A stretch of DNA of 39,497 bases. Origin: Bacteroidetes bacterium UBA1947. GTDB taxonomy: Bacteria; Bacteroidota; Bacteroidia; Chitinophagales; Chitinophagaceae. Made by a program: the position numbers and the translations under genes. Positions 6,516 to 15,019 of the stretch are shown piece by piece; position 1 is the first letter of the stretch; every line of letters begins with the position of its first letter. Under the pieces are notes generated by a model. It saw only the letters and a list, made by a program, of their open reading frames with translations. It was not told the DNA's origin and ran no database searches. The DNA lies in contig DDET01000022.1 of assembly GCA_002336915.1 (NCBI GenBank), forward strand, positions 49,635-89,131, read 5' to 3'.

Positions 6516-9218
6516 CTACTGCACCTTATCGTAATAGCTTCTTCTTTTTGTGATTTTAAGGTCTTGCAGGGTAGTGGCTTTCACCTGAAGCGTAAAGTTG
6601 AAGTTCCTGTTGGCCCCGAAAGGAATGGCCGATAAGGTCATCTGCCAGCAGTGCAGGTCGCGATACAGGTTAATACTGGTGATAGTCACCTTTTTTTCTG
6701 AAAAACTATAGCCGCTTGTAAATCCGAATTTCCAGCGCGGGGTGAGGGTAAAGTCCCCATCGAACAAAGTGGAATGGTTCAATACCATCGTATCTCCTTT
6801 AGCGTATGACGAGTAACTGTTATTTAAGGTCATCGAATAAGAAAGGCGAAACCTCCACGGTACATTAAAATCAACATACTCATCATAGGCCGCATTCTTC
6901 ATTATCTTTTTATACTCGTCCGTCTTTACCGTTTCGTTCTTCTTGCTTGGTTTCGAGGCAAAATTGGCGCTCAATGACAGATTGGCGTCACTGAAACGCG
7001 CTAGGCCTCTCCCCAGTTCATAATTGGTTTGCTTCAGGCGCACTCCCGTCGCGTTGTCGCGTGCATAAGGGTCAAAGTTTGCACCGGCGGTTATATTGAT
7101 TATCTCCAGTATATTGGTACGGAATGACATGCTTATCGGTTGCCATTGAAAAGAATCGATTGCTATATTATATCCGCTGTGTATGTTCAATCCATCTATA
7201 AGCGTGATGTTCTTAAAGCCGGTAACGGTATCTTTCCCCGAGCGCACTTTTATCTGCAGGTTGTTATCCAGCCCGAAGCCAATGATCCCGACCTTTCCCT
7301 GGCTGGGCTGCCCGATAACGTCCCCTCCCACATAGGGGAACAGGTACTTGTAGTTCTGCCCGTGGTTGTTAGTGTCAATGCGCGTACGGTAATAATAGTT
7401 AAAGGGCGCCAGCCTGAAATCAGGGTTATAGTTAAAGCTTACATTCGGCGTTAGCACATGCCGTATTCCGTGCAGCTTGCCCTTCTTGAATATCTTCATG
7501 CCATATATCTTGGTATTCACCAGTACACTGGCATTAAAATCCCTTGCGGTATAAAATCCTGAACTGCTCGTACTGTCTATCCTCATATCAGCATCGCTAT
7601 ACTGCTGGCGTAGTTGTTTGGTATACCAATACTCATCGTAGTTAGCACTGAATGTGGTATTGAAATAACGCAATATATTATACGATGCGCTTATAGGGAT
7701 CTTTTGACTCACACCATTTGTGAAATCGTTGGAAAAGAATGTATTTAAGCTGAACAGGCTGTCATAGAATGTGGTCCTGTTAAGTGCGTGCATACTATAG
7801 CTGGTAATTATTTTATCATACCAATGGCTGGCCCCGGAGGCATGTTTGCTTTGGAAAGGATTTAACTGCGATACGTAAAAGCTTATATCGGGCAGTGTTA
7901 CGTTTACCTGCCTTGTCTGGGTATTTTGGTTGTGGTTTGCACTTATCGTGAGGCCATAGGGCTTGTTCAGCCATGTCTTGGTATATGTAATGTTCGACTG
8001 GTACTGGTTTTGGGTTATCAGGGTCGGATCGTAGCTATTGTTCTTGTTGAAATTCTGTGTCTTGATATCCACCTGCGCGTTAAAGCTTTGTCCCGGTTTG
8101 GCCTTTGAGTCGGTACGGTGGCTCCACATAATACTATAGTCTTTCGATATCTGGGAACCCGGGTCGTAACTTTCGCCTGTTTTATTGTAGTTGTAATCAA
8201 ATTTCAAAACACCGTTATAGTGATAGATATTGGCATAGTTAACTCCTGTGCTTACGCCATAACTTCCCTTTGAAAAGACATTTGTCTGCAATGTAAGGTC
8301 GGCATGGTCGTTCAGGTAAAAATAATATCCTCCGTTTAGCAAGCCCAGGCCACGCTGCTCCTCTATTGTATATGTAGGCAATATAAATCCGGATTTCTGC
8401 TTTTGTGATATCGGAAACAGTGCAAAGGGCAGGAACAGTGGGGTGGGCACGCCCTCGATGAACAGGTTGGCCGGCCCTGCAGCTATTACCCGTTCCGGTA
8501 CCACTTTAATCTTCTTTGCCACTATGCCAAAGTGTGGCGTATCCAGTGCGCAGGTAGTATACACATTGTGCAAACCATATATCGACTCGTCGGTATTTCT
8601 TTTTATTTGTTGGCTTGCCACAAAGCCATCGCCATATTGCGTGCGCGCATTACGTGCTACTGCCCGCTTGCTTTTAAAATTGTAGTACAGCGAATCATAA
8701 GTGTATTTTTCATTTCCCTGGCTAAAGACCGGGTGGCTGATCTGCTTACCCGTGCTGTCGTATGCCGGCTCTGCACTTACCACATTCGTCTGTTGTGAGT
8801 AAGTCACCTTGCTGGCATTCAGCTGCATGTCCTCGTAGTGCACTTTGGCATCGCCGTACAAGTAAAAGATGTTCTTATGCATATCCAGCACTGCCGAGTC
8901 TGCGGCATCGGCGGTAACTACCGAGGGAAGGGCATCTTTAGATATTTTTATCCCTAATCTTTCTTCCAGGTTTTTATTTGCGGCACTATCCACACGAGCC
9001 GTATCGGATTTTAGTGATACGGAATCCGAAACCAGTGTATCTTTTGTATGTTTGCCGGTATCGGCAGCTACGAAAATTGCGGTATCTTGTATCTTTGCCT
9101 GGCCGTAACTTACATTTGTTAAGGTGAATGTAAAAATGACCAGCCACAGGGGGGCAAAGCAGCGTACTGATGGAATTTTTGGGATAAATTTACCGCTAAG
9201 GCTCATGAACTGCCGCAA
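6516..9218 (-). CDS. lptD: LPS assembly outer-membrane protein LptD (OstA)
   Basis: LptD forms the outer-membrane barrel that inserts lipopolysaccharide from the Lpt bridge. The 900-residue product has a signal segment in the first 40 residues ending near VSYGQA. A Ser/Thr/Asp-rich spacer precedes an OstA-like jelly-roll region (about 100-240; DAKVHYEDMQLNAS is the typical first repeat). A long beta-barrel follows, rich in alternating Tyr/Asn/Phe strands. The block PLFLPFALFPISQKQKSG near residue 265 is characteristic of Bacteroidota LptD proteins. The amidase gene lies divergently upstream; I recall this neighbourhood as common in the phylum. The first ATG is used, but ATG four codons later (9206) is equally possible. 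The gene has its own promoter and no obvious partner downstream. Confidence 0.9.
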   Translation of the reverse strand: MRQFMSLSGKFIPKIPSVRCFAPLWLVIFTFTLTNVSYGQAKIQDTAIFVAADTGKHTKDTLVSDSVSLKSDTARVDSAANKNLEERLGIKISKDALPSVVTADAADSAVLDMHKNIFYLYGDAKVHYEDMQLNASKVTYSQQTNVVSAEPAYDSTGKQISHPVFSQGNEKYTYDSLYYNFKSKRAVARNARTQYGDGFVASQQIKRNTDESIYGLHNVYTTCALDTPHFGIVAKKIKVVPERVIAAGPANLFIEGVPTPLFLPFALFPISQKQKSGFILPTYTIEEQRGLGLLNGGYYFYLNDHADLTLQTNVFSKGSYGVSTGVNYANIYHYNGVLKFDYNYNKTGESYDPGSQISKDYSIMWSHRTDSKAKPGQSFNAQVDIKTQNFNKNNSYDPTLITQNQYQSNITYTKTWLNKPYGLTISANHNQNTQTRQVNVTLPDISFYVSQLNPFQSKHASGASHWYDKIITSYSMHALNRTTFYDSLFSLNTFFSNDFTNGVSQKIPISASYNILRYFNTTFSANYDEYWYTKQLRQQYSDADMRIDSTSSSGFYTARDFNASVLVNTKIYGMKIFKKGKLHGIRHVLTPNVSFNYNPDFRLAPFNYYYRTRIDTNNHGQNYKYLFPYVGGDVIGQPSQGKVGIIGFGLDNNLQIKVRSGKDTVTGFKNITLIDGLNIHSGYNIAIDSFQWQPISMSFRTNILEIINITAGANFDPYARDNATGVRLKQTNYELGRGLARFSDANLSLSANFASKPSKKNETVKTDEYKKIMKNAAYDEYVDFNVPWRFRLSYSMTLNNSYSSYAKGDTMVLNHSTLFDGDFTLTPRWKFGFTSGYSFSEKKVTITSINLYRDLHCWQMTLSAIPFGANRNFNFTLQVKATTLQDLKITKRRSYYDKVQ

Positions 9219-9228
9219 AAATAGTTAT

Positions 9229-9260
9229 TTGAAGCCTACGTTTATTAATTTGTATATTTA
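9229..9260 (+). promoter_or_regulatory. Predicted promoter for the amidase gene
   Basis: TTG (9229-9231), 21 bases of spacer and TATATTTA (9253-9260; seven of eight bases fit TAnnTTTG), 21 bases before the amidase ATG. Confidence 0.45.
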
Positions 9261-9281
9261 AACTCTTTTGTAAAGCACAAT

Positions 9282-10124
9282 ATGCGTACCAGATTTTTAG
9301 CCTTCATAGTCGTAATGGGCCTATTCCCGTCCCTTATTTATGCAGGTAACGGTAATAAGATAACAAAAATTGTTCTTGATGCAGGCCATGGCGGTAAAGA
9401 CATAGGCGCCCGGGGCAAATATTCGATGGAGAAAGACCTCGCGCTGGATATCGCCCTGCGTGTAGGTAGGCTGATAAAAGAGAACATGTCTGATGTCCAG
9501 GTAATTTACACACGCACCAGCGACGAGTATCCTACCCTGGTCGACAGGCACGAAATAGCCAATAAAGCGCAGGCAGATCTGTTCATCGCGATCCATATCA
9601 ACTCCACCGCCGACCGTATCGAAAGGAGATTGATAGGCCATAAGACTGTAAGGCGCGGACGTAAACGTATAAAACAACCCATTTACCAGGTCATCCGTCA
9701 CCATGAGGGTACCAGCAAGGGTACGGAAACCTATGTGCTCGGTTTGCACCGCAATGGCCAAAAGGAAGAAGCAATAGGCGAATACAGTGAATCGGTGAGT
9801 GAAGAACCGGGCCTGCTCAATGAGAATGATCCCCAGACAGATATTATCGTCTCCCAATACGCCCAGGCCTTTCTTTCGCGCAGTGTGGCTTTAGGTACCA
9901 AGATCCAGCAACAGTTCTACAACCAGGGCCGCCAGGATTTTGGCGTAAAGCAAAAAGGCCTCGAAGTTCTTGCAGGTAGCGCTATGCCGGGCGTACTGGT
10001 AGAGTGTGGTTTTATCAATAACCCGGAAGAAGAGGACTATATGAACTCAGACAGGGGACAAAAGGAAATAGCCAACGCTATTTTTAAAGGAATAAAGGCC
10101 TATAAGAACGATATGGAAAAATAG
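9282..10124 (+). CDS. N-acetylmuramoyl-L-alanine amidase (AmiC/Amidase_3 type)
   Basis: A zinc amidase that cleaves the bond between MurNAc and the L-Ala of the peptide stem, used in cell separation and wall turnover. A signal peptide (1-22, ending LIYAG) predicts export to the periplasm. The catalytic fold begins with IVLDAGHGGKD (zinc His), followed by EKDLALDIALR (zinc Glu), IHINS (zinc His) near residue 106 and VLVECGFINNPEE (catalytic Glu) near 240. Between the third and fourth motifs there is a basic insertion of about 35 residues (RRLIGHKTVRRGRKRIKQ), then TETYVLGLH. Inserts at this place in AmiB/AmiC act as autoinhibitory helices, but this one is not clearly of that type. Length (280) is normal. 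It is divergent from lptD. Confidence 0.93.
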   Translation: MRTRFLAFIVVMGLFPSLIYAGNGNKITKIVLDAGHGGKDIGARGKYSMEKDLALDIALRVGRLIKENMSDVQVIYTRTSDEYPTLVDRHEIANKAQADLFIAIHINSTADRIERRLIGHKTVRRGRKRIKQPIYQVIRHHEGTSKGTETYVLGLHRNGQKEEAIGEYSESVSEEPGLLNENDPQTDIIVSQYAQAFLSRSVALGTKIQQQFYNQGRQDFGVKQKGLEVLAGSAMPGVLVECGFINNPEEEDYMNSDRGQKEIANAIFKGIKAYKNDMEK

Positions 10125-10281
10125 GTTCTTTGCATTTTAAGCCCCGGTAATCCAACTAAATACAGCAATCCCCCGTCTTAATATTGTATCAGGATACAGT
10201 GAGAACGTAGATCAGTGAGGTTCGTGTTCTATAATATTTTTAAAATATTCAACTAAATTAGCTGTATAAAACCAAGTACCC

Positions 10282-10836
10282 ATGAGTTTTTCTTTTAGAA
10301 CCGTTCTTGCCTCCGCCTTGCTTCCGGTGCTGGCTTTTACAGCCATCACGTATAATTCCTGCAAAACAGACAAATGTAAGTCCGAAAGATGCGCCTATGG
10401 CGGCATTTGCAAAGATGGAAACTGTATTTGCCAGTCGGGCTACGAAGGCGGCCAGTGCGAAACGGTTACCCGTAATAAGTTTCTCGGGGTTTGGACAGTG
10501 AGCGAAACCAGCAGTATGACCGACCAGCAACGCAATTATACCATCAGCATAGCGGAAGGTGAAAACATTACAGATGTGAGGATACACAATTTTTACAACC
10601 TCCTCACTAAGGATGTTTATGCTTTCGCACATGGTGATTCGCTTATGATCATGGGCGGACAAAAAATTGACGGCAGGATCGTCTTAGGATATGCCTACCT
10701 GGACCATGATAAAAATTACCGGCCGAATGGCAAGATGATCATGCGTTACGCGGTAAAGATCGACTCATCCGGTGCTATGGATGATTATGGACTATATCCC
10801 GAGCTGCACGGGCAGCAATCAACGGCTATCAAATAA
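10282..10836 (+). CDS. Secreted EGF-like domain protein, tandem paralogue 1
   Basis: A 184-residue protein with an N-terminal hydrophobic signal ending at Cys27, in a lipobox-like but non-classical context (TYNSC), so it is probably a lipoprotein. Next is a compact EGF-like module (residues 32-59) with six cysteines spaced C-x4-C-x5-C-x4-C-x-C-x8-C and the usual GGxC, CxCxxGYEG and C pattern. The remaining 120 residues start with NKFLGVWTVSE and look like a small beta-barrel of calycin or lipocalin type; that is an impression from the FLGxWxVxE start and alternating strands. The function is unknown. The next gene is a close paralogue, by eye roughly two-thirds identical along the full length, which indicates recent tandem duplication. 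No enzyme motif is seen. Confidence 0.85.
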   Translation: MSFSFRTVLASALLPVLAFTAITYNSCKTDKCKSERCAYGGICKDGNCICQSGYEGGQCETVTRNKFLGVWTVSETSSMTDQQRNYTISIAEGENITDVRIHNFYNLLTKDVYAFAHGDSLMIMGGQKIDGRIVLGYAYLDHDKNYRPNGKMIMRYAVKIDSSGAMDDYGLYPELHGQQSTAIK

Positions 10837-10910
10837 ATCAACAACATATTTACAGCAATATTGATACATGCCCGGCCATGCCGTCGAAATCTTAGAAATT
10901 TATTATTCTG

Positions 10911-10941
10911 TTGCATTTTAAAATTGTTTCGTTTATCTTTA
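10911..10941 (+). promoter_or_regulatory. Predicted promoter for EGF paralogue 2
   Basis: TTG (10911-10913), 20 bases of spacer and TATCTTTA (10934-10941; seven of eight fit TAnnTTTG), 24 bases before ATG at 10966. It indicates that the second paralogue can be transcribed alone, and it argues against the longer open frame starting at 10861. Confidence 0.45.
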
Positions 10942-10965
10942 AGCTTTGTTAAAACAATTGCGCTA

Positions 10966-11517
10966 ATGAACGCTCGTTTCAAAACTATTATTCTTTCAGC
11001 ATTGAGCTCAGTATTGGCTTTTTCTGCTGTTACTTATAATTCTTGTAATCCCGATAAATGCAAATCCATCAGGTGCGCATACGGCGGTGTATGTAAAGAC
11101 GGCAATTGTCTTTGCCAGTCCGGTTATGAAGGCAACCAGTGCGAAACTGTCATCAGGAATAAGTTTTTGGGCGTTTGGTCTGTTTTCGAAAGCAGCACCA
11201 TGACGGGTCAGCCACGTAACTATACTGTCAATATCGCTGAAGGTGATAATATAACAGATGTAAGGATCCGCAATTTCTACAACATCCTGACAAAAGATGT
11301 ATACGCAATTGTAAAAGGCGACTCCCTGGTTATCAACAGGCAGAGCATCGATGGCAGAACAGTTATTGGTTACGGCTACCTTGATCCGGATAAGCATTAT
11401 ACAGAACATGGCAAGCTTATCGTGCGCTATGCTGTTACCATTGACTCTTCGCAGGCTATCGATGATTTCGGTCTCTATCCTTCAATAGGCGGTACGGAAT
11501 CTTTATGGAATAAATAA
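10966..11517 (+). CDS. Secreted EGF-like domain protein, tandem paralogue 2
   Basis: A 183-residue protein with the same plan as its neighbour: signal segment to Cys27 (VTYNSC), a six-cysteine EGF-like module with identical spacing (residues 32-59), then a domain of about 120 residues beginning NKFLGVWSVFE. The ATG at 10966 was chosen over the frame start at 10861. It aligns residue for residue with paralogue 1, and a promoter lies between the two candidates. Conservation is highest in the EGF module and in the central RNYT...NITDVRI...FYN...LTKDVYA stretch, and lowest at the C-terminus. The gene ends just before a strong terminator and a REP-like repeat cluster. The role is unknown; a cell-surface binding function is the most that can be suggested. 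Confidence 0.85.
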   Translation: MNARFKTIILSALSSVLAFSAVTYNSCNPDKCKSIRCAYGGVCKDGNCLCQSGYEGNQCETVIRNKFLGVWSVFESSTMTGQPRNYTVNIAEGDNITDVRIRNFYNILTKDVYAIVKGDSLVINRQSIDGRTVIGYGYLDPDKHYTEHGKLIVRYAVTIDSSQAIDDFGLYPSIGGTESLWNK

Positions 11518-11536
11518 GAAACTACTCTTCATAATA

Positions 11537-11568
11537 AGCCCCCGGTTCAACCGGGGGCTTTTCTTTTT
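11537..11568 (+). terminator. Rho-independent terminator after the EGF pair
   Basis: A perfect ten-pair stem AGCCCCCGGT/ACCGGGGGCT with loop TCA (11537-11559), then TTTCTTTTT. The stem core GGTTCAACC resembles the REP-like palindrome 250 bases downstream, so it may derive from that family. Confidence 0.85.
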
Positions 11569-11806
11569 AGCTAATGTCTCGTTGATACCCCTTGGGGCAT
11601 TGCCCGCATTTAACAGCATTATACCCAGTTCATGGTTTCTCTCATGCGCTAAGATGGAATAGCAATTCCGGGGATTCGTTCTAATGATCGCGGTGATCAT
11701 CAAGATAGCCCAGCGTTTCAGCGCCAGTTGGTATGGAGCATCGGACATCGCAGAATCACTTGACGATTTGGTAGAGACAATGGGTGTATCAAGACTAATA
11801 ACGTAG

Positions 11807-11824
11807 CCACGGTTTCAACCGTGG
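11807..11824. repeat. REP-like palindrome 1
   Basis: CCACGGTTTCAACCGTGG: eight-base arms and a two-base loop, preceded by GTAG and followed by GC. Similar core to the palindrome at 11849-11866 and to the terminator stem at 11537. Confidence 0.6.
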
Positions 11825-11848
11825 GCAAATGGAATATTAAAAAATGAG

Positions 11849-11866
11849 AAACCGTTTTAACGGTTT
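11849..11866. repeat. REP-like palindrome 2
   Basis: AAACCGTTTTAACGGTTT: eight-base arms and a TT centre, 24 bases after REP-like palindrome 1. The pair has the form of a two-REP unit. Confidence 0.6.
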
Positions 11867-11912
11867 AAATGACTTCTAAACAGTTTTCTACATTCTCTTA
11901 TCGGCTTGTTGT

Positions 11913-14354
11913 CTAGTTGGCTAGCCTGTTCCTCAGGCTTATAAGGAAACCGATAACCATCACAATTACTCCCAGCCACACAAGATTTATATATGGGAAC
12001 AACAGCGCTTTCAGCACTATATAGTCATCTGTAGGCTTGCTTTGTTTTACCTGTATCAGTGCCGATTTTTGTTCAGGCAGTATCTTTTCCAGCCTGGCCA
12101 TAATGCCTTCCTTCTGCAGGGTGTCTGTTATCTGGTTGTCGTATTTGTCATGTATATAGTATATCGGGCGCAGCATGCCTTTCTGCCCCTTCATGTCATA
12201 ATAGGCGAGGTCTGCCGTAACGGCTACATCACCTTCCTGCGGTGTATAGCGTGGGTCTTTTACGTCACGGTTAAAGCCTCTGAAAACAAGATAGCCCGAG
12301 CCGACGAAAATAGTATCACCCTCTTTAACCGTATGGTCGATAAAGCTGCCCTTATCCTTAGGCATCAGGTAAGAGGTAACGTAAGTAAAGATGTCTTTGT
12401 TCCAGTAGTGTTTTGAGGCCGGGCTCGATATCAGCCCTTCTTGTCCCTTCGGGTTAACAAATGCATCGGGGTACAGTGTAAATGACTCCTCCACCTTTTT
12501 TGTGGCCGAATCAATACGCTGGTAATCAACCCTGAAGAATGTGCGGGGGTCGGACTTTGATGTCGAGTCACCCCTGTAAGTAGCGTAATAATCTCCCAGT
12601 GCTACTGCTGTATTATGGAATAGCACCACATTATCCCTGCTTTCTTTTGCATTCTCCGCATCCGATTTGCCGAAGGGTATTATTACACCCAGCGTATTTA
12701 CCGAGATCACTTGTTTGTTGTACGACGATAATAAAATCCCCAGTAGCAGCATACCGAACCCAAGATGCGCAACCGATGGGCCTAATTGTTTCAGCCGTCC
12801 TTTTTGCACTACGAAAGCGTAGTAGAGGTTGGCAACTATTGCATAGCTGCAGGAGAAAAGCAAAAGCGCATATTGCCATGCCCTTATTTCCTGTGTGATG
12901 CCTATGAACAATGCCAGCAGCAGTGCAATACCTCCGGTTATCCCGAAGCGTTTTAATACTGTCTTTGCATCGCTCTGCTTAAACTTTAGGAATAATATAG
13001 TTGCAGACAGAAGTGCTATGATGATGGCAACCCAGACCTGTATATTATTATAGTGCGCTATCGGGTCAACCGGCGGTGCCACATCTTTGCCCGTCATCCA
13101 TTTTACCAATGGGCTCCAAACAGGTATCGAAGTGGTGATGCTTATTTGTATCGACGAAAGCAGCAGCACGATCGAACCTATGAACATCCAGAACTCCCGC
13201 GAGCTTGTTGCCTCTTCGGTCTTTATACGCGGCAGGCCTTTCCACCTGGCGGCCATAAATGCAATGCAGGCAACAACCAGTAAACCCAATACTACTATCA
13301 GGTGCCAGTACAATGCGCTTCCCTCACCTGTAAATGCATGCACCGATGTCTTGCCGAGCACACCTGTGCGCGTCAGGAAGGTGGAGTACCATATCATTAC
13401 ATGGCTAAGCAGCAGCAGTGTAAATGTAATAATTAAGGAGCGTTTGGTAGCTTTATACACGAGCAAAGTATGTAGCCCGGCCACCATTATCAGCCATGGC
13501 ACCAGCGATGCATTTTCCACCGGGTCCCATGCCCAGTATCCCCCAAAGTTCAGCGACTCATAGGCCCATGCACCCCCCATCATTATGCCCGTACCCAGTA
13601 CTGCGCCCGAGAACAAAGACCACCTGATAGTAGGCTTCACGAAAGATTCGTAATCGCCTTTCCATAAGGCCGCCATACAGTAAGCAAAAGGTATCAGCGT
13701 GCTGGAAAAACCAAGGAATAATACCGGTGGGTGTATCACCATCCAGTAGTTTTGCAGCAGTGGGTTTAGCCCGTTACCGTCCTTTATAAAGTTCATGTAA
13801 TTGGCACTCTGGAAGATAGGTGCTCCCTGCATCGAGTCCCTAAGAAGCATGAATGGCGTGCTGCCCACTTTTACATCGGGCCCGAAATAGAACCCCAACA
13901 GCATAGAAGCGAGGCAGGCCTGCACCATAGAGATGATCGCCATCGTGCGTGTCTCCATAGTTTTGGAGGTGCTCATTACGATAAGCCCCAATATACTATT
14001 CCAAAGGGTCCAAAGCATAAAGCTGCCCTCTGATCCTTCCCAGAAGCAAGACAAAAGATATTTAGACCGTAATGCCAGCGACGAATGTTCCCATGCATAA
14101 TGGTACTCGAACAGGTGATTGGCAATTACATAATACAGCGCGAAGAAGATACCAATGATGGAGGCTGCATGCAGCACGAAACCGTTGCGCCCCAGCAGTT
14201 GCCAGGAATGGCTGTTGTAAGCATCTGTCTTTTCTGTCTTAGCTGCGCGCCAGTAGCTGAACGCACTAAACAATGCACCTACAAAAGTGGTGATAACAAA
14301 AAAATGACCCAGTCGCCCGGGCCACAAATGTTCTCCTATGAATTGTGTATCCAA
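11913..14354 (-). CDS. ccmF: Cytochrome c maturation protein CcmF (haem lyase, CcsA/CcmF family)
   Basis: A large polytopic inner-membrane protein that attaches haem, delivered by CcmE, to the CxxCH motifs of apocytochromes c. The 813-residue product has many membrane segments. The WWD haem-handling signature is GGYWAWDPVENASLVPWL near residue 270. Family blocks IHPPVLFLGF (near 208), with a haem-ligand His, and WYSTFLTRTGVLGKTSVHAF (near 325) flank it. A long soluble periplasmic domain occupies about 560-780, before a last membrane helix at the C-terminus. The gene lies 73 bases downstream of ccmE on the same strand. CcmA, B, C, G and H are not in the window. Length is longer than E. coli CcmF (647), as is usual in this phylum. 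Confidence 0.92.
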   Translation of the reverse strand: MDTQFIGEHLWPGRLGHFFVITTFVGALFSAFSYWRAAKTEKTDAYNSHSWQLLGRNGFVLHAASIIGIFFALYYVIANHLFEYHYAWEHSSLALRSKYLLSCFWEGSEGSFMLWTLWNSILGLIVMSTSKTMETRTMAIISMVQACLASMLLGFYFGPDVKVGSTPFMLLRDSMQGAPIFQSANYMNFIKDGNGLNPLLQNYWMVIHPPVLFLGFSSTLIPFAYCMAALWKGDYESFVKPTIRWSLFSGAVLGTGIMMGGAWAYESLNFGGYWAWDPVENASLVPWLIMVAGLHTLLVYKATKRSLIITFTLLLLSHVMIWYSTFLTRTGVLGKTSVHAFTGEGSALYWHLIVVLGLLVVACIAFMAARWKGLPRIKTEEATSSREFWMFIGSIVLLLSSIQISITTSIPVWSPLVKWMTGKDVAPPVDPIAHYNNIQVWVAIIIALLSATILFLKFKQSDAKTVLKRFGITGGIALLLALFIGITQEIRAWQYALLLFSCSYAIVANLYYAFVVQKGRLKQLGPSVAHLGFGMLLLGILLSSYNKQVISVNTLGVIIPFGKSDAENAKESRDNVVLFHNTAVALGDYYATYRGDSTSKSDPRTFFRVDYQRIDSATKKVEESFTLYPDAFVNPKGQEGLISSPASKHYWNKDIFTYVTSYLMPKDKGSFIDHTVKEGDTIFVGSGYLVFRGFNRDVKDPRYTPQEGDVAVTADLAYYDMKGQKGMLRPIYYIHDKYDNQITDTLQKEGIMARLEKILPEQKSALIQVKQSKPTDDYIVLKALLFPYINLVWLGVIVMVIGFLISLRNRLAN

Positions 14355-14374
14355 CCTGTTTTAAAATTAAAATT

Positions 14375-14382
14375 CAAAACTA
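14375..14382 (-). promoter_or_regulatory. Predicted -7 element upstream of ccmF
   Basis: TAGTTTTG on the minus strand fits TAnnTTTG and lies 20 bases before the ccmF ATG, between ccmE and ccmF. It could give ccmF a transcript separate from ccmE. Confidence 0.3.
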
Positions 14383-14393
14383 ATAACACGGAG

Positions 14394-14429
14394 TATTTGC
14401 ACATTTGCATATTTTCAAATTTGCACATT
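14394..14429. repeat. AT-rich intergenic repeat, copy A
   Basis: Built from repeated ATTTGCACATT / CATATTTTCA units, on the plus strand, between ccmE and ccmF. Shares its core with copies at 14946-14983 and 18216-18244. Confidence 0.55.
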
Positions 14430-14823
14430 AGCTCGCATTCCCCACTACTACCTGGTCTTTCTTATATTTCGATGGGCATTTCATTTGTATGCCCGTGCAG
14501 TGAAAAGCATCGCCTTCAATATATCCCTTCATCACTATCTGCTCTGATTTTTCTATGTCCCTTGGTTTCTCTCCGTTGAAGATCACCTTATTTACATTGC
14601 CCGACTTGTCTTTAGCATAGAAGGTAAAATGATTGGGGTCTTTCAGCGGGTCATAATCCATTGCCTTGCTTTTTTCAAGGTATCCGATCACATGCAGTGC
14701 TTTGCCCGGTTGTTTTGATGCAGATGCGAATGTCTCATAAGTGCTGAAATCGCCGAACTTACTAACTATAATACATACTGCCGCTGCTACAAGTACAAGG
14801 AGTACGATATGCGTCTTTTTCAT
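14428..14823 (-). CDS. ccmE: Haem chaperone CcmE, CxxxY variant
   Basis: CcmE binds haem covalently in the periplasm and hands it to CcmF. The 131-residue product has an N-terminal signal anchor (residues 5-22), then an OB-fold-like beta domain with HVIGYLEKS, FTFYAKDKSGN and MKGYIEGDAFHCTGIQMKCPSKY. Classical CcmE attaches haem to a His in HxxxY. Here the equivalent C-terminal motif is CPSKY, which fits the CxxxY form known from the variant Ccm system of Desulfovibrio and some archaea. No other His-x3-Tyr is present. It precedes ccmF on the same strand, consistent with a partial ccm operon. Confidence 0.88.
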   Translation of the reverse strand: MKKTHIVLLVLVAAAVCIIVSKFGDFSTYETFASASKQPGKALHVIGYLEKSKAMDYDPLKDPNHFTFYAKDKSGNVNKVIFNGEKPRDIEKSEQIVMKGYIEGDAFHCTGIQMKCPSKYKKDQVVVGNAS

Positions 14824-14840
14824 AATTTCTGTAGAACAGG

Positions 14841-14848
14841 CAAATTTA
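14841..14848 (-). promoter_or_regulatory. Predicted -7 element for ccmE
   Basis: TAAATTTG on the minus strand fits TAnnTTTG exactly and lies 17 bases before the ccmE ATG. A TTG further upstream is at a longer than usual spacing of 24 bases. Confidence 0.4.
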
Positions 14849-14945
14849 CAACTAAATGAAATACTAGCCTTGCAAAACTTGGAATGATTATCGTCATTTA
14901 TATTGTCGCAACTTACTGCTCGCAGCCCCTATAAACGTTAAAAAG

Positions 14946-14983
14946 CATTTACACATTTTCATATTTGCACATTTTTCACATTA
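14946..14983. repeat. AT-rich intergenic repeat, copy B
   Basis: Contains ACACATTTTCATATTTGC and ACATTTTTCACATTA in tandem, ahead of the arginase-family gene. Same family as 14394-14429 and 18216-18244. Confidence 0.55.
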
Positions 14984-15019
14984 ATAGTCCTAAATTCGCG
15001 CCCTAAATTGATATTGAAG

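Larger units (their letters stand above)
11570..11912. other. Non-coding gap with REP-like and decayed palindromes
   Basis: No credible gene is present. The stretch holds CCCCTTGGGG (near 11588), a decayed CCCAGCGTTTCAGCG element (near 11728) and two intact REP-like palindromes listed separately. The mixture looks like a REP cluster of the kind scattered by REP-associated tyrosine transposases, but no transposase gene is in the window. Confidence 0.5.

Noticed and set aside
10861..10965. The longer N-terminus of EGF paralogue 2
   Set aside because: The extra 35 residues cover the predicted promoter and have no counterpart in the neighbouring paralogue.
11503..11748. An 81-codon open frame on the minus strand in the REP-like gap
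   Set aside because: It overlaps the terminator and decayed palindromes, lacks a recognisable domain or promoter, and its codons spell repeat sequence.
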